From Strobilurus pachycystidiatus (lineage: Eukaryota > Basidiomycota > Agaricomycetes > Agaricales > Physalacriaceae): 64,000 nucleotides of DNA. Below the pieces are notes generated by a model, which worked only from the letters and a program-made list of their open reading frames with translations, had not been told where the DNA came from and made no database searches. The stretch is taken from NCBI GenBank assembly GCA_019915135.1, contig JAHLMK010000010.1, positions 496,001-560,000 of the forward strand. Reading direction: 5' to 3'. This document shows positions 24,515-36,924 of this stretch, piece after piece. The position numbers were made by a program, and so were the translations under genes. How positions within the stretch are numbered: position 1 is the first letter of the stretch; each line of letters opens with the position of its first letter.

Positions 24515-25331
24515 CTTTGGGGATAGTAGGGAATATGTGGAGGCAGGGGATGTTTATACAAGAGGCAGGTGGGAGATCCTTTCATCGGATGTGCATATAA
24601 GACTGAATCTGAACAATAGAACAGCAACAAATTGACCTGCATGAAGATCAGCGCGCGGATTACGGGCAACAACAAGGCTGAATACATCCTGCAAACAAAA
24701 TGAGTACGCTGCCTTCAAGAACAATAAACAACACATACTTGCTCGCTCGACGCTTGTGGTAGAATTAGTTCTCAGAGCACGGAACAGTCTTCCGGTCATC
24801 TCGAAACTGCCAGAGGACCAGTCGAAAGTTGACCCCAAGAGATGACGCCGAAGTATGCGCGTTGAGGTGACGCCAAATCATATGTTTCAAGCCACATATT
24901 GATAATTTGGATATCAGTCGTTGAGACTGCCGTTGAGAGTATCGTTGAGACCGCCAAACTGGGCGAGGGCTGTTGACGCTGGCGTTGTCGGCAATGGGCA
25001 TGATGATGGCGAGAGTCAGAAGGACAACAACGGCTCGATCGTTGCTTCTCCTCATACCTTCACCACAAAACTCTCTCCGAGCTCTTTCGAGGACTTCGCC
25101 TTCGCGACTAGGACCATGAACCCGCATTAGCAAGCTATTTACCGCCCAGACCTGCACCATACGCCAATTTAGTGCTTACCGTTTGATTTTGACAATAACG
25201 GTCAAGAGGAAATAGTGCGTCCCTTCTTGCTTGCCGAAGCGCCTACGCACCTGACTCCTCGAGTCTAAGATATGTCTACTTGAACTAGAATCGCGCTCTT
25301 GATATCGAGACGCTGCCCATCAATGCGGACG

Positions 25332-25352
25332 AGACACACACACACACACACA
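25332..25352. repeat. (CA)n microsatellite
   Basis: About ten CA/AC units within unit A. A shorter run sits in unit B near 30270-30285, and only a trace of it remains in unit C. Confidence 0.9.
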
Positions 25353-26533
25353 TCTTCAAAGCGGAAGTAACGCATCGACCTTTTTTATTCCGACAAACTC
25401 GCCCTTGGCCGTAATGAATGCCAAAGGAACTGCCAGCCATTGAACCAAGGTCGATCTCACTAGAATGCACTCCCGGGATCATATCATCGAACAGGTCGTA
25501 GTGCTGCACACGTCTGTGGCGTGCGCTAAACAACGCACGCGCAGGCTATCGCACCGCCAGCAGCTCTGTCTCCTCCATCACGAATGCGTTCTTTGGCGTG
25601 TCTTACAACAGCCGTAGCTGCCGTCGCCAACCAAGTCGATTCTTTCAGCACCAAGTCGACTCTTTCACCCAGTGCCCAAATGTTGTTCTCGTACCTGTCG
25701 GGTACCTCCATGGCATAAAATTTATGGACGACGCCAGGGTGAGGCACACTGCGACTGGGATCACACCACTTGACCTTGTCTTAGCCGTCGGGCAGAAGAA
25801 GACCAGCAGAAGATCGCGGTCGCGAATTCCAAGGGCGACCAACTCTCGGACTCTCCTCCTACGGCAACGTGTCTAGCGTCTCCTGTACGTCCCTCATCTC
25901 TTATCCTCGATCTATACTGATCAAGGAAGCAAGCAGTTATCCCCCGCCCATTTGGCTTGCAACGTCCCTACGCAAGCAACATCTAATAGTCATAGTCTGG
26001 CGCGGCGGGCCACACTGCTGCAATGGTAGCGAACCAGCGGTATGGGAACGGATATGGCTCCGTCGCGGTCGCCTTCATCAAGAACTAGGTTCACGCGAGG
26101 CTCAGTGGCTCGGGCCATACCTACTATGGCGTCTTCGGGTCCGACGATTGGCACCGTGGCAACATGTAATGTACTGCCAGTACCACGACCGTTCGGAATA
26201 CAATTATACACGTACATGCTCGTGGTGACGTTTGAAGACCTATCAAATTCTGAAAGTACGAAGGTTTACACCGGTAATAGAACATCGGTTCTTTGGCATC
26301 GCTGCAGACGGGTTCCTTTGAGGGGGGATGTAGCCGGATGGCATAATGAGAATACACTGGCCCTCACGGCCTCATAAGCAAGATCCGAATATGTTATACT
26401 CAGTAGTGTACATGTAACATTGATATAGTTTTGTTTTACAGGACGGTGATTATTCGTTTTCGATCGTAATATTACAGTAAAGACCACTTGCTCGTACAGT
26501 GGAGCAACCTTCTAGAGAGCAGCGGGGCACAAT

Positions 26534-28765
26534 TTACCGCCGTAGACGCCACTCGATTGTCTCACCACGGAATTGGTACGGAGGACAGCGCGAAAAAGAT
26601 GCGATACGATCCAATTTGTCCCGCTGCGCTCGATCCAGGACGAGTACCCATGATTTCTTATGCTGAGAGTGATTCTGACACACCATTGGCATCAGTAAGC
26701 TGATCAATGTTCAATGGAAGGGAAAACTCACAAAGGCATCCCTCCATCGCATATGATGAATGTGATATCGCTCCGGCCCAGTCGAACTACACGATTTGCA
26801 CACGAAGACAGGATCCAGACGGTCCATGTCTTGCTGCGTGGCGGAGCGAGTGTCGAGATTACACATCTTGACTAGGCGTACGCGATGTGGACTGGGCACC
26901 AGCACGAAGTCGTCCGCTGTCCATCGTTCAGGGAAGGATGACCATTCCGAGTCCTGGATGCGGCAAGAGTGGTGTAGAACGGCGGGATACAATACACCCT
27001 GGGAGCAATGTTTGCACTTCCAGTGATACACCGCCAGGTCGAGATTCTGCGGCAAGTCCTGAGAGTCGAGTTGTTGCCTGAGCATCCCATCCATCCGTGT
27101 GCGTAGTTTGGATACGACGTCGAGGACGACGGAATCAGCAACGGAGCGGAAAGATAATGAACGATCTTCGGGGTCCGCCTCGAACATGGAAGAAAGGAAA
27201 GGCTCCTCGTGCGCGACGTCAATGGCATTCAGCGGCACGACGTCCGGTGCAAAGGATTGGCATACGTTCGAATAGAACTGCTCAAACGCTTCCCATCGAT
27301 CCGACATCAATCTCTCGTGCCGCTGAGATCTCTGCTCCTGCATGAATTCCAGTAGACCGGGTTCGATGTTCTTCCACACTGTACACAACAATGATGAGTG
27401 AGGTTCACGACGTAGAATTTGAGTAGATTGTCATACCTCGTTCAGTCAGGCGTTGTGATTTCCAAACCAGTTTGTGCAATCTCAGCCTGAGGTTGATGTC
27501 CTCGCATCCAAGCTCGATTGCCCAACCTAGGTCACGAAGGCGATCTTGAATGCTACGATCAACAAGTTAGCCAAGGTCTGTAAGTGCATGCAAGGGATCC
27601 GAACCTCTCGAAGCGTTCCTGGTTAAGCTTGTATTTTGCCATAGCCTTGCTTTTGTCCATCGCTTTGCTGAATTTTGCACACTCTTGAGCATGCTATGCG
27701 AATTGTGAGTGATTTAATGCTGTCGACATAATTAGTTTGCGCACCGCCCGGATAGCCTGCATCCTATCGGTTAGAAACGGTCGCAGCTCCTTTTCAGTAT
27801 CCATTGCCTGCGCATGTTTTTCCACGTCCTTGAGCGAAGCGACGTGGTAGTACGACACGTTGCCTTCTTGAGCACTGAATTCAGGACAATGTATCACTAT
27901 CAAACAGCAAGCACTACTCACTCGACTCAAGCTCGAAGGAAGGCACGAGCGGTTTGTAGTCATCGTCCCGCATATTGATGTAGAAGGGAAAGCCATCGGA
28001 AATCTCATACATGTCGCGACAGAAGCTAAGAAAGAATCAGCGTCCAAGAAGTCTTAGCGTAGGTTCATCTTGCTTACACGTTCGATGTACGGAGACATTC
28101 TTGACAGAGCCTTGTGTAAGCCTCCCACTGGGTCAACTTGGTGTGCTTCGAGCATTCCTGGAGACATATATCAGTTGCGGCTCGCTACATTCGAAGACTT
28201 GGCATACCAAGCACCGCCGCTCGAATAGCAACGCGACGAAGTTGCTCTCGGACATCTCTTGCGGCGCTATAGGAATGGAGGGCAAGTCGGGATGTGCCGC
28301 CTCGAAGTTTTGACGCGCCGCTGTCCAGATATCTGGACAGGAATCGAGAAGGTGTAATGCCTCCTTGTTGACACACTGCATTCGGACTAGGTCCACTGGT
28401 TCCATGAAAGAGAATATCTAGGGCGCCAGTCAAGCTTAGTGGGGATAGGAATGGAAAACAACTTGACTGACGAGGATTAACAATTCGAGAGGGAGTTCTT
28501 GGTACTTTGGCACCGAGACCTCGCGGGCTCTCTTGCGACGCGTCCGAGGTGCTGATGGGATTGGATCGCGTACGGTTTCGTCAGGGTTCGGGACATAATC
28601 CTCATCCAGTGGGGATCCCGATTCCGCGTCACCGATGGGTTCGACAGCAGATCTCAATCTGCGGCGCTTCCGAGGTAGCGCTTCCGTTGGGACAGTCTCG
28701 AGGTTATTGTCTTCGGGCTGTCGGCGGTTCGAAGAGGATATCGAAGCTCGTGAACGCTTCTTCAT
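26534..28765 (-). CDS. F-box/cysteine-cluster protein, paralog 5
   Basis: Nine exons (28765-28472, 28417-28208, 28157-28078, 28025-27922, 27866-27745, 27693-27605, 27552-27437, 27378-26732, 26674-26534) give 600 aa. In order: N-terminus with a KRKR-like block (PRKRRRLRSAVEP) and acidic stretch, F-box (YQELPLELLILV / IFSFMEPVDLVRMQCV), CX2C-X15-CX2C cluster (CLEC...CQEC), EEPF, CX2C-X11-HXC finger (CKHC...HSC) and a CKSC pair. The F-box second half lacks one codon compared with paralogs 2-4 and 6. It is the closest relative of paralog 6 over most of its length, including the promoter. No disabling change seen. Confidence 0.8.
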
Positions 28766-28845
28766 CTTTGACGGGTATGTAGATGGGTAGATGATGAGGC
28801 CTGAGGTGTCAGAGGGGAAGACACAGGATGGTGGAGGGGGGAAGC

Positions 28846-28877
28846 GGCAGGCTTATACACTCGCAAGCCTATATATA
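28846..28877 (-). promoter_or_regulatory. TATA-rich promoter block of F-box paralog 5
   Basis: On the minus strand a TATATA stretch is followed by GTATAAGCCTGCC, about 80-110 bases before the ATG at 28765. The same pair in the same order precedes paralog 6, showing that the promoter was duplicated with the gene. Confidence 0.5.
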
Positions 28878-30460
28878 ATAAGAATAATGAAAATGTGAGT
28901 GAGGCTGCAGCATACCATTTCGGGCGAATAATGGGCGGGAGCATGTGGTCACCACAATAACTATCTAAATCGGGAAGTTTTGCGACTTGACGGGGTCATG
29001 TCTTTAGCCCAGGATGTGGACAGATCTGGCGGCATAGCCGCCGAGAAAAGTGCGGACAGATTCTGCACAATGGCATTTTATTCTCACCTTTTATAGGTAT
29101 CATCATCGGTCCTGGGCAACCATGCGATTGAGCAGTCACCTCAGAGCCCATGGGACGAGTCCAGAAAGCCTGTCGGCGACAAAGATTGGAAAGGCGGCGA
29201 TGCACAAAAAAGCATACGACGCCAAAAGATGGAAGCTGAGAAGATGCGCATTGAGATCGCGCCGCACATGATAAGCGACACTTGACAGTCGTTAGAAGCC
29301 GTCGACACTGCCAACGCCAGGGGAGACTCCGAGAGAGCATAGGGCCGTGAAGGCGAGAGTCAAGAATGAAGATAGCTCCGAGTCGGCAATCACCGTGACG
29401 CTTTACCTCTTACTTCCACCACAAACTTCCTCGAAAGCCCTTTCGATGACGCATGCTCTCCTTCATTTCTGCGACTACGCCGCAATATGAGGCTATCTGC
29501 TGCCCATACCAAACGCCAATCTCGTCGTTACCAGCTGACTTTGACTTGACGACGGCCAAGGGGACTTGGTGTGTCCCTTCTTGTTTGCTGACGCGCCTAC
29601 TCACCTAAGTCCCCCCTCAGATATGTCTCCTTCAACTACAGTAGCGATTCATCCTTCCAATCTAGCCGCCTACTTTGGCGGACGACACACACGCCCAATC
29701 TCGAAGCAAAATTAACACATCGGCACGCCCTCTCGAAAGCTCGCCTTCGACTGTGATGAGTGCCAATCTGAACTCTGCCAGCAGGCAGACACTCTTAGCC
29801 AGTCTATGGCACCGCCGGAAGCCTCGCGAGTACACTCTTTGGCGTGTCCTACAAGGCTACTACAACTCGTCGTCCAGGGGTTGTTAGCCGCCGTCCCCAA
29901 AGTCAACTCTTCCGGTACTCAAACACCGCTCTCGTCCATGTCAGGTACCTCCAAGGCGAAGATCACGGGGAACGTGTACTGCGGCGGGGGTAACGCCAAC
30001 AAACGTCCCGGTAATACCACCATACCCATTTCAGCCGTCGGGCAGAAGAACATCGCAGTCGCGAAGTCCATGGGCGGCCTAATTCACAAACTGTCTACCA
30101 ATATTCGCCTGTATGGCGTCCTCTGTACGTCCCTCATTCTCAGCGTCCAATCACCCATCCATACTGATCATACAACGCAGTTCGCGCCGCCCATTCGACT
30201 TCCAGCGAAGCAAGATCCAGCCTTAGTGTGACGCGGCGCCCCTCACTGCTGCAATAGTAGCGACGTCGACACACACACACACACCAAAGGTATGCGAACG
30301 AAATGGTTCCGTCGCGGTTGCCTTCAATTGAAGACTAGGCCAAAGCGATGGATGCTCAGTCGTTCGGGCCATACGACCCCTTCGCCTGCATATACCTCTA
30401 CTTCGTCGTCTTCGTTTCCGACGGGTGGCGCGGTACCGCGTTGTGTGCTGAGAGCTGAGA

Positions 30461-31005
30461 TGGGACAGGCGGGACGGTGTGCCAGGGACGAATGAGTGGG
30501 GGAGTAGCTTCGAATGAGTGTGTGAGTAGCTTCAATTTCGGGTGGACACAAGGGGCTCATCCATTCTAGTTCCGCCAGTCTTTTTGAGGCAGGGAATGGG
30601 AGGGAGGTGCAATATGTCGAATATCACGGCCTTCGTCGTGTATATTGAAGAATGCCGTATACGATTCCTCTTCCTCTTCGACTAATTTTATTGGCGGAGA
30701 TGTTCTCTCGGGACCTCACAAGACCAAGTGGGAAATCACCACAGAATGGTATGTATCCCTGCGAAGGTTGACGTTCTCTGAAGGTCGCGATACTTATCAT
30801 CTCTCAAGAGACTTGGTGAATGGCCTATGACCGTTGAAATACCGAACATCATCAGTCAGTCGGCCGAACGGTCGTTAGATGTCTCAAGGACACCGGGATG
30901 CAAGCTTTTAGCCACCGTCGCGTCATACGTCGTTGATGAGACCACCACTTTGCTAGAGAAGGGAGCTGGAGAGTTCAAGGCGGAATCGTTATTTGCAGAG
31001 TAAGA
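30461..31005. other. Spacer downstream of kinase 1
   Basis: No gene recognised. This lies between the outer edge of unit B and the stop of the kinase on the minus strand. Confidence 0.45.
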
Positions 31006-32560
31006 TCACGTATGCACGGTACTAATACTCAGATCCCCATACCTCCAGGCGTGTTTTGCTCGGATATTCTTTCTTGGATATAATGCCTGTGTCATTACTT
31101 TAGACAGAAGTCTCCTCGAGATATGATGCTTACCACGGTAGCCCCACCATCTATCCTGTAGCGGAGCTCTCAATTGCTCAGAAGACACCTTTGCCTGCAA
31201 TTTTCGAAATGCCTCGAGCGCCTCGTCAGCGGTTGGATTCTTCTCCAGTTCGATATTCGTGATGGAGTCAAAGAAGGGGCCCAATTCGGGGACAACGTCC
31301 TCAGCTACCTAGTCCAGATAATGAGAAGTTATTAAACAGCACACGGTAGAGGAACGTACCCGTACTACACGCTGCAACGTCTCTCCAAGATTAACGACGT
31401 CGATCAAGAATGGGTTGTTGTTATGCTTTGGATCACGAGGAACGCCCCGAGGAGGGTTATACATGAAGACGTCTCCGACGCTACCGAACTCGGTCCCGGG
31501 AGGATACATGACCGAAACTCCAAAATCAATGTATACATATCTCGTGACAGAGGGTTCGAGCAAGCCTGTGGGGAAGCTATCCTCGGGATCTGGGACTACG
31601 TTTGCTATCATGTTATCGATTTTGATGTCACAGTGAGCGATTCTATGCTCATGGAGGAAGGCAAGACCCTAAGAAATATTGTTGGACCACGTAAAACAAA
31701 TGGGTACGTACACACCTCTAGCATCGTCTCAGCAAACTGGAAAGCCTCTGCGATTGTTGCAAAATCTATAAGTGACAGTGGTGCGGACCATCTGCTCGCT
31801 TGTATGAGGAATGGGCGCTTATTGAGCGGAAGCACATACCGAGGCATCACAGCGAAAGTAAGGCCGTCGCAGTCGAGGAATTCTAGTATGGGAATGGTGT
31901 GGTTTCGAGGATCTGCTCGTATCTTTGGCGAGTCAAGATGCCGGAGGATCTTCAACTCTTCATCAGCTACAAATCTAGAGCGCTGTCAGTACTAATGAAG
32001 AAAGAGTATGAGTATCAAAGTAACCCACTTCAAGATGACATCCCGTCCAAAAGCATCCTTTGCTGGACATATCACTGGATTCTGCGAGGAAATGAGTGAA
32101 ATGACACTAGTATTGGTCGATCCCAACGTACCCCAAACTCTGCTTCGAGAAAGTCTCGGTAAACATAAGAGACACGCGGGTATGGGTATAGAGCATGAGA
32201 CCCAACCTCAGAGGGAAGGGCTGGAGGACTAGAATACAAAATGACGCGCTCTCTGTCTGGAACGGCGTATGGGAGGTACCGGTAGCCTTGGGAGACGAAG
32301 AACGGCTCTAGCCATTTCCAGAGGGGCCAACCCACGTCCATGTCCCGCCAAAGTTTGGGACTGCGAGGAATCAATATGGAAGCAGGGCGCCTTGCGTAGA
32401 ACTCCCATTCCAGTCGCCCGAGCCAAGTCTTGAACGTGAAAAAGAGCGTGCGGTGAACACTATGCTTTCTAGCAGCGTGCACCAGAGCGGCCGAGGTGAG
32501 AAGAGAAACACCAATTGCAGATGATATGCGTATTGGAAAGGGCAAACTTGCGCTCAACAT
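31006..32560 (-). CDS. Membrane-anchored protein kinase-like protein 1
   Basis: Six exons (32560-32132, 32081-32029, 31974-31840, 31791-31716, 31668-31360, 31308-31006) give 434 aa. An N-terminal helix (AIGVSLLTSAALVHAA) precedes a kinase-like domain. It has the ATP-lysine strand (FGRDVILK), a catalytic loop (HCDIKIDN, where canonical kinases have HRDLKPEN) and the metal-binding DFG (IDFGVSVMY). The catalytic lysine, aspartate and DFG are all present, so activity is possible. Compared with its paralog at 36925-38597 the last about 35 residues are in another frame: the DNA still matches the paralog's SNGTGIISK region, but one frame off. The tail is therefore probably frameshifted. Substrate unknown. 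Confidence 0.72.
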
Positions 32561-32849
32561 GTCGACGGGCCAAGACTTGAACACGGACTCTGATTCGACG
32601 GTGTGATGGGAAGAGGCAAACCCGGTCGCGCTTACAGTAGTCTCCCACCGTCATCATGGGTTCTAAGGGCGAGACAATCTGGTCATCATCCTAGCGAGTC
32701 CCGACTGTCACGACCACAATTTCCGCCTCTTGATGACGACCACGACCACGACTATCGTCTTATCACTGGCACCTGCTTATGCTAGTACTGTACATCTCAC
32801 TTGGAACGCGAGACACCAAGGCACTCAATCACCCAATACCGACTTCGCC
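32561..32849. other. Spacer upstream of kinase 1
   Basis: Promoter side of kinase 1; no gene. The region near 32725-32760 is rich in CGA and ACGAC repeats. Confidence 0.45.
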
Positions 32850-34300
32850 TCTTCCCACCACATGCAGTCTCATGTGTCTGCCCAGCCAAATATCCACTGT
32901 CCGCTGGGACGAAACCCTCATAATCGAAGACACGACGAGCATGTACATGTATTGCATATGTTGGCGCGTGTACGTTATATGTCTGTGAGAGACTGTTACC
33001 GGCAATTGAGTCTGTTTGACATTCGTAAGCGTGCTCATATCGGGGCGTCCGAAGCCAAATGGGCGGGGGAAAACTGCGTTGTATATGATCAGTGTACGTC
33101 GAGGATTTAGATGCGAGACGTACAGGGAACGCGAATGTTGAATGCCAGTCTGGAAATTAGGCCGCCCATGGAGTTCGCGACCGCGATCGTGATCGTGTTC
33201 TGCACGACGGCTGAGATGAGTAGCGCCCTCGCCGCAGTACACGTCGCCCAGGATCATACGCCCATAGACTACTTGACGAGGACGAGATCGCCCGTTTAAC
33301 AATCGGTGCTGAGTTCATTGGCGACGGCAGCCACACCCAGGATGGCGGGCATACCAAGGAGCGTATTCGTGATGGAGAAGACGAAGCTGCCGGCGGCGCC
33401 ATAGGCTGTCCGTGCGGTTGTCTGGCGCGAGCCGCAGACGTGTGCAGCACAACGTTGAATGTATGGGCTTGATCCCGGCAGAGTGGAAGCCAATAGAGCC
33501 GATGGCTGGGAGTGTCTTTGGTTGGTCTTTGGCACTGGTTGAGGCCCAGGGCGAGTTTTCGAATAAAAGAGGTCGATGCGTTATTTCCGCTTCGAAAATG
33601 GGCGTGTGTCTCTCGTCCGCAGTAGTAGGCGGCATTCCAGTATCATAAGCATCTCAGCTTGAGCTGAGGAGGAGTAAGGTCAGTGGGCGCGCGCCGGCAA
33701 GCGAGAAGGGACGCAACATGTCCTATTGGCCGTCGTCGAGTCAAAACCAGCTGGTAACGACTCGATTGGTGTATGGTCCGGGCGGTAGATGGCCTGACAT
33801 TGCGGCTAGACGCAAAGGCGAGACGGAGGCATGCGTGCCGAAAGAGGTGGAGATGTGTAGTGGAGGCAAGAGGTAAACTTGGTAAAGTGGTACACTGATC
33901 GCGGGCCGAGCTATCTTGACTCTCGCCGTCATCATGCATTGTCGGCAAACTATGCTCTTCCCCACATTGGCAGTGTCAACGACTCTGAACAACTGCTAAG
34001 TATCGCCAGAGTGTCGCCTATCATGTGGGGCGCGATTCCAGTGGCAACGCGCCTTTTTCAGCGTGCATCTTTCGGCGTCGTATGCCTTTCAATACAACGC
34101 CTTTTCAATCTTTGTCGTCGACAGGCTATCTGGACTTGCCCATGGGCTCTGAAGTGACCGTTCAACTGCATGGTCGCCCATGCCTCTAGCGAGCCATTGT
34201 TTATTGTCTATTCGACTATTGTTCTGGGATTAGAGATGCAGTCGTCCCTATTCCGCGCTGATCTTTGGTCTGTTCTTGTTCTCTTGTTCATATTCACTCT

Positions 34301-34329
34301 TATATAGATCCACGAGTATAAGCCTGCCG
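34301..34329 (+). promoter_or_regulatory. TATA-rich promoter block of F-box paralog 6
   Basis: TATATAG followed by GTATAAGCCTGCC, ending 64 bases before the ATG at 34394. It matches the block before paralog 5. Confidence 0.5.
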
Positions 34330-34393
34330 CTTCCGCCCTCCCCTTGTATCAGCACCCCCTACACCCCATCATCCACCCATTTAGCCGTCAAAG

Positions 34394-36614
34394 ATGAAGA
34401 AGCGAGCTTCGACATCCTCCTCAAAACGCCGACAGCCCGAAGACAATAACCTGGAGACTGTCCCAATTGCATCATGCGAAGCGCCACCTCGGAAGCGCCG
34501 CAAATTGAGATCTGCTGTCGAACCCATCGATGACACGAGTTCAGGATCCTCACTGGATGAGGATTACGTCCCGGACTTTGACGGTACCACAGAGGATCCA
34601 GCACCGACGCGTCGCAACAGAGCCCGCGGTCTCTCGGGGTTACGAAAGTACCAAGAACTCCCTCTCGAACTGAAAATCATCGTCAGTCAAGTTGTCTTCC
34701 ATTCTTATTGCCACTAACCTTTACTGATGCCCTAGATATTCTCTTTTCTGGAACCAATGGACCTAGTCCGTCTGCAGCGCGTCCGCAACAAGGAGGTGTC
34801 ACACCTTCTTGATTCGTGTCCAGATATCTGGAGAGCGGCGCGTCAAAACTTCGAAGTGGCACATCCTGACTTGCCCTCCATTCCTAGAGCGCCGCAAGAG
34901 ATATCCGAAAGTAACTTCGTTGCGCTGCTATTTGAGCGGCGGTGCTTGGTCTGCCAAATACTCGGATGTAACGAGCCCCGACTGATATATGTCTCCAGGA
35001 ATGCTCGAAGCTCACCAAGTTGACCCAATGGGAGGCTTACACAAGGCTCTGTCGAACATGTCTCTATTCATCGGAGGTGTAAGTAAGACAGATATACGCT
35101 GACACTTTCTGAACGCTGATTTTCTCAGCTTCTGTCCCTCCATGTCTGATATTTCCTATCGCTGGCCCTTCGATATCTTTGAGTGGGACGACGATGACCG
35201 ACCGCTTGTGCCTACCTTCCAACATGAGTCGTCGGGTGAGTAGTGCTTGCTGTCCTCGTAGTGATACATTGTGCCTGACCTGAATTGGCCAAGTCTATGG
35301 CTTGTACCACCACGTCGCTTCGCTCAAGGAAGTGGAAAGGCATGCTCAGGCATTCAGTACTGGAACGGAGCTACGAGCGTTTTTGATTGACAAGATGCAG
35401 GTTATCAGGACGGTATGTAAACTCAGTATGTCGACAGCATCGAATCACTCACAATCATATAGCATGCTCAGGAGTGTGTAGACTTCAACAAAGCTATGGA
35501 CGACAGCAAAGCTATGACGCGTGAGATGCTTCGCCGGGAACGCTTCGAAAGGTTCGGGTACCTTACATGTACTTCAGGCTTAGGCTCAATCTTGTCGATC
35601 CTAGTATACAGAATCGCCTTCATGACCTAGGTTGGGAGATTGAACTTTCATGCGAGGACATCACAGATAAGCTAGAATCGCACAAATTGGCCCGGAAACC
35701 TCAACGCTTGACTGATCGAGGTATGTCAACCTGCTCGGGCTCTACTGTGTAAACCTCACTTGGCGTCGTTGTCTACAGTGTGGAAGAACATCGAGCCCGG
35801 TATACTGGAATTCATGCAGGAGCAGAGGTCTCAGCGGCACGAGAGATTAATGCGGGATCGATGGGGAGCGTTCATGCGATTCTATCGTAACGCATGCCGA
35901 TCCTTTGCACCGGACGTCGTGTGGCTGAATGCGATTGACGTTGCGCACGAGGAGCCTTTCCGTTCTTCCGTGCTCGAGGCGGACCCCGAAGATGATGATT
36001 CATCTTTCCGCCTTATTGCTGATTCCGTCGTTGCTGATGTCGTAACTAATCTACGCACACGGATGGATGGGACGCTCAGGCAAGAACTCGACTCTCTGGA
36101 CTTGCCACAGAATCTCGAACTGGCGGTGTATCACTGGAAGTGCAAACATTGCTCCCAGGGTATATTGTATCCCGCCGTTCTACAACACTCGTGCCGCATC
36201 CAGGAACACTCTTCCCTTCGGGCACAGTGGATGGCAGCGGACTTCATGCTGGTGCCTAGTCAACATCGCGTACGCCTAGTCAACCTGTGTAACCTCGACA
36301 CTCGGTCCGCCACGCAACAAGACATGGACCGTCTAAATCCTGTCTTCGTGTGTAAATCATGTAGTTCATCTGGGCCGGAGCGATATTACATTCATCATAT
36401 GCGTTGGAGGGAGGCCTTCGTGGGTTTTCCCTGACATTGAACATTGACCAGCTTACTGACAGTGTTTCAGAACCACTCTCAGCATAAGAAATGGGCACTG
36501 GTCCTGGATCAAGCGCAGCGGGACAAATTGGATAATATTAGGCACAGCTTTCCTTCGCGTTGCCCTCCGTACCGATTTCGTGGTCACATAATTGAGTGGC
36601 GAGTACGACAGTGA
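34394..36614 (+). CDS. F-box/cysteine-cluster protein, paralog 6
   Basis: Nine exons (34394-34681, 34736-34948, 34999-35078, 35129-35235, 35294-35412, 35463-35551, 35605-35720, 35779-36419, 36471-36614) give 598 aa. It is the easiest copy to read and the reference for the family. The N-terminus is basic then acidic. The F-box is near residues 84-130 and split by intron 1 (ELPLELKIIV / FLEPMDLVRLQRV). CX2C-X15-CX2C: Cys166, 169, 185, 188. HEEPF: about 394-398. CX2C-X11-HXC: Cys459, Cys462, His474, Cys476. Late pair: Cys529/532, with Cys508 before it. The spacing suggests two or three zinc sites. This is the only copy on the plus strand. An SCF adaptor role is inferred from the F-box; no substrate-binding domain such as LRR or WD40 is recognisable. 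Confidence 0.83.
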
Positions 36615-36924
36615 TTTGTGCACCGCTGCTCTCTGGAATGTTGCTCCCACGGTAGAGCTAAGATTACAATCGAACACAAATAATGTCAGTCTTGAACCAG
36701 ATCAATGTATGTAACACACTATAAGTTGTCTGAGCCTTGCTTATGAGGCCGTGAGGGCCAGCCATCTGGCAATATCCACGTGCACCCTCAGAGGAACCCG
36801 TCTGCAGCAATGACAACGACGGGCCAAAGTCTTATTACCGGTGTAACCCTTCGTGCTTTTGAATATAAAAACGGCACCCCGAGCATCTACATGTATTCCA
36901 AATGTTTTTGGCACTGGCACTACA

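Larger units (their letters stand above)
22060..26265. repeat. Triplicated unit, copy A
   Basis: Contains F-box paralog 4, about 200 bases of 3' flank (22060-22256, including a stretch near 22080 ending CCTCATAAGCAAGA) and about 1.7 kb of upstream DNA (24515-26265). Copy B repeats all three parts in the same orientation: the ATGs are 4251 bases apart. Copy C repeats them inverted. The upstream part (about 24850-26200) holds no intact gene but has drifting, coding-like similarity shared by all three copies, so it may be a dead gene carried along. Confidence 0.7.
26266..30460. repeat. Triplicated unit, copy B
   Basis: Direct tandem neighbour of copy A. It contains F-box paralog 5, 3' flank (26266-26533, with CACTGGCCCTCACGGCC near 26355) and upstream DNA (28766-30460). 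The upstream part shares long stretches with 24850-26200, for example the segment near 29510-29620 against 25140-25260. One shared frame reads AVGQKNIAVAKSMGGLIH near 30040 and AVGQKKTSRRSRSR near 25785, already out of frame with each other. Confidence 0.7.
32850..36870. repeat. Triplicated unit, copy C (inverted)
   Basis: Contains upstream DNA (32850-34393), F-box paralog 6 and 3' flank (36615-36870), all inverted relative to copies A and B. Matches include the segment near 33710-33790 (complement) against 29510-29600, and the 36735-36800 flank (complement) against 26270-26375. Copies B and C thus form a large inverted repeat with kinase 1 in the loop. Confidence 0.7.
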
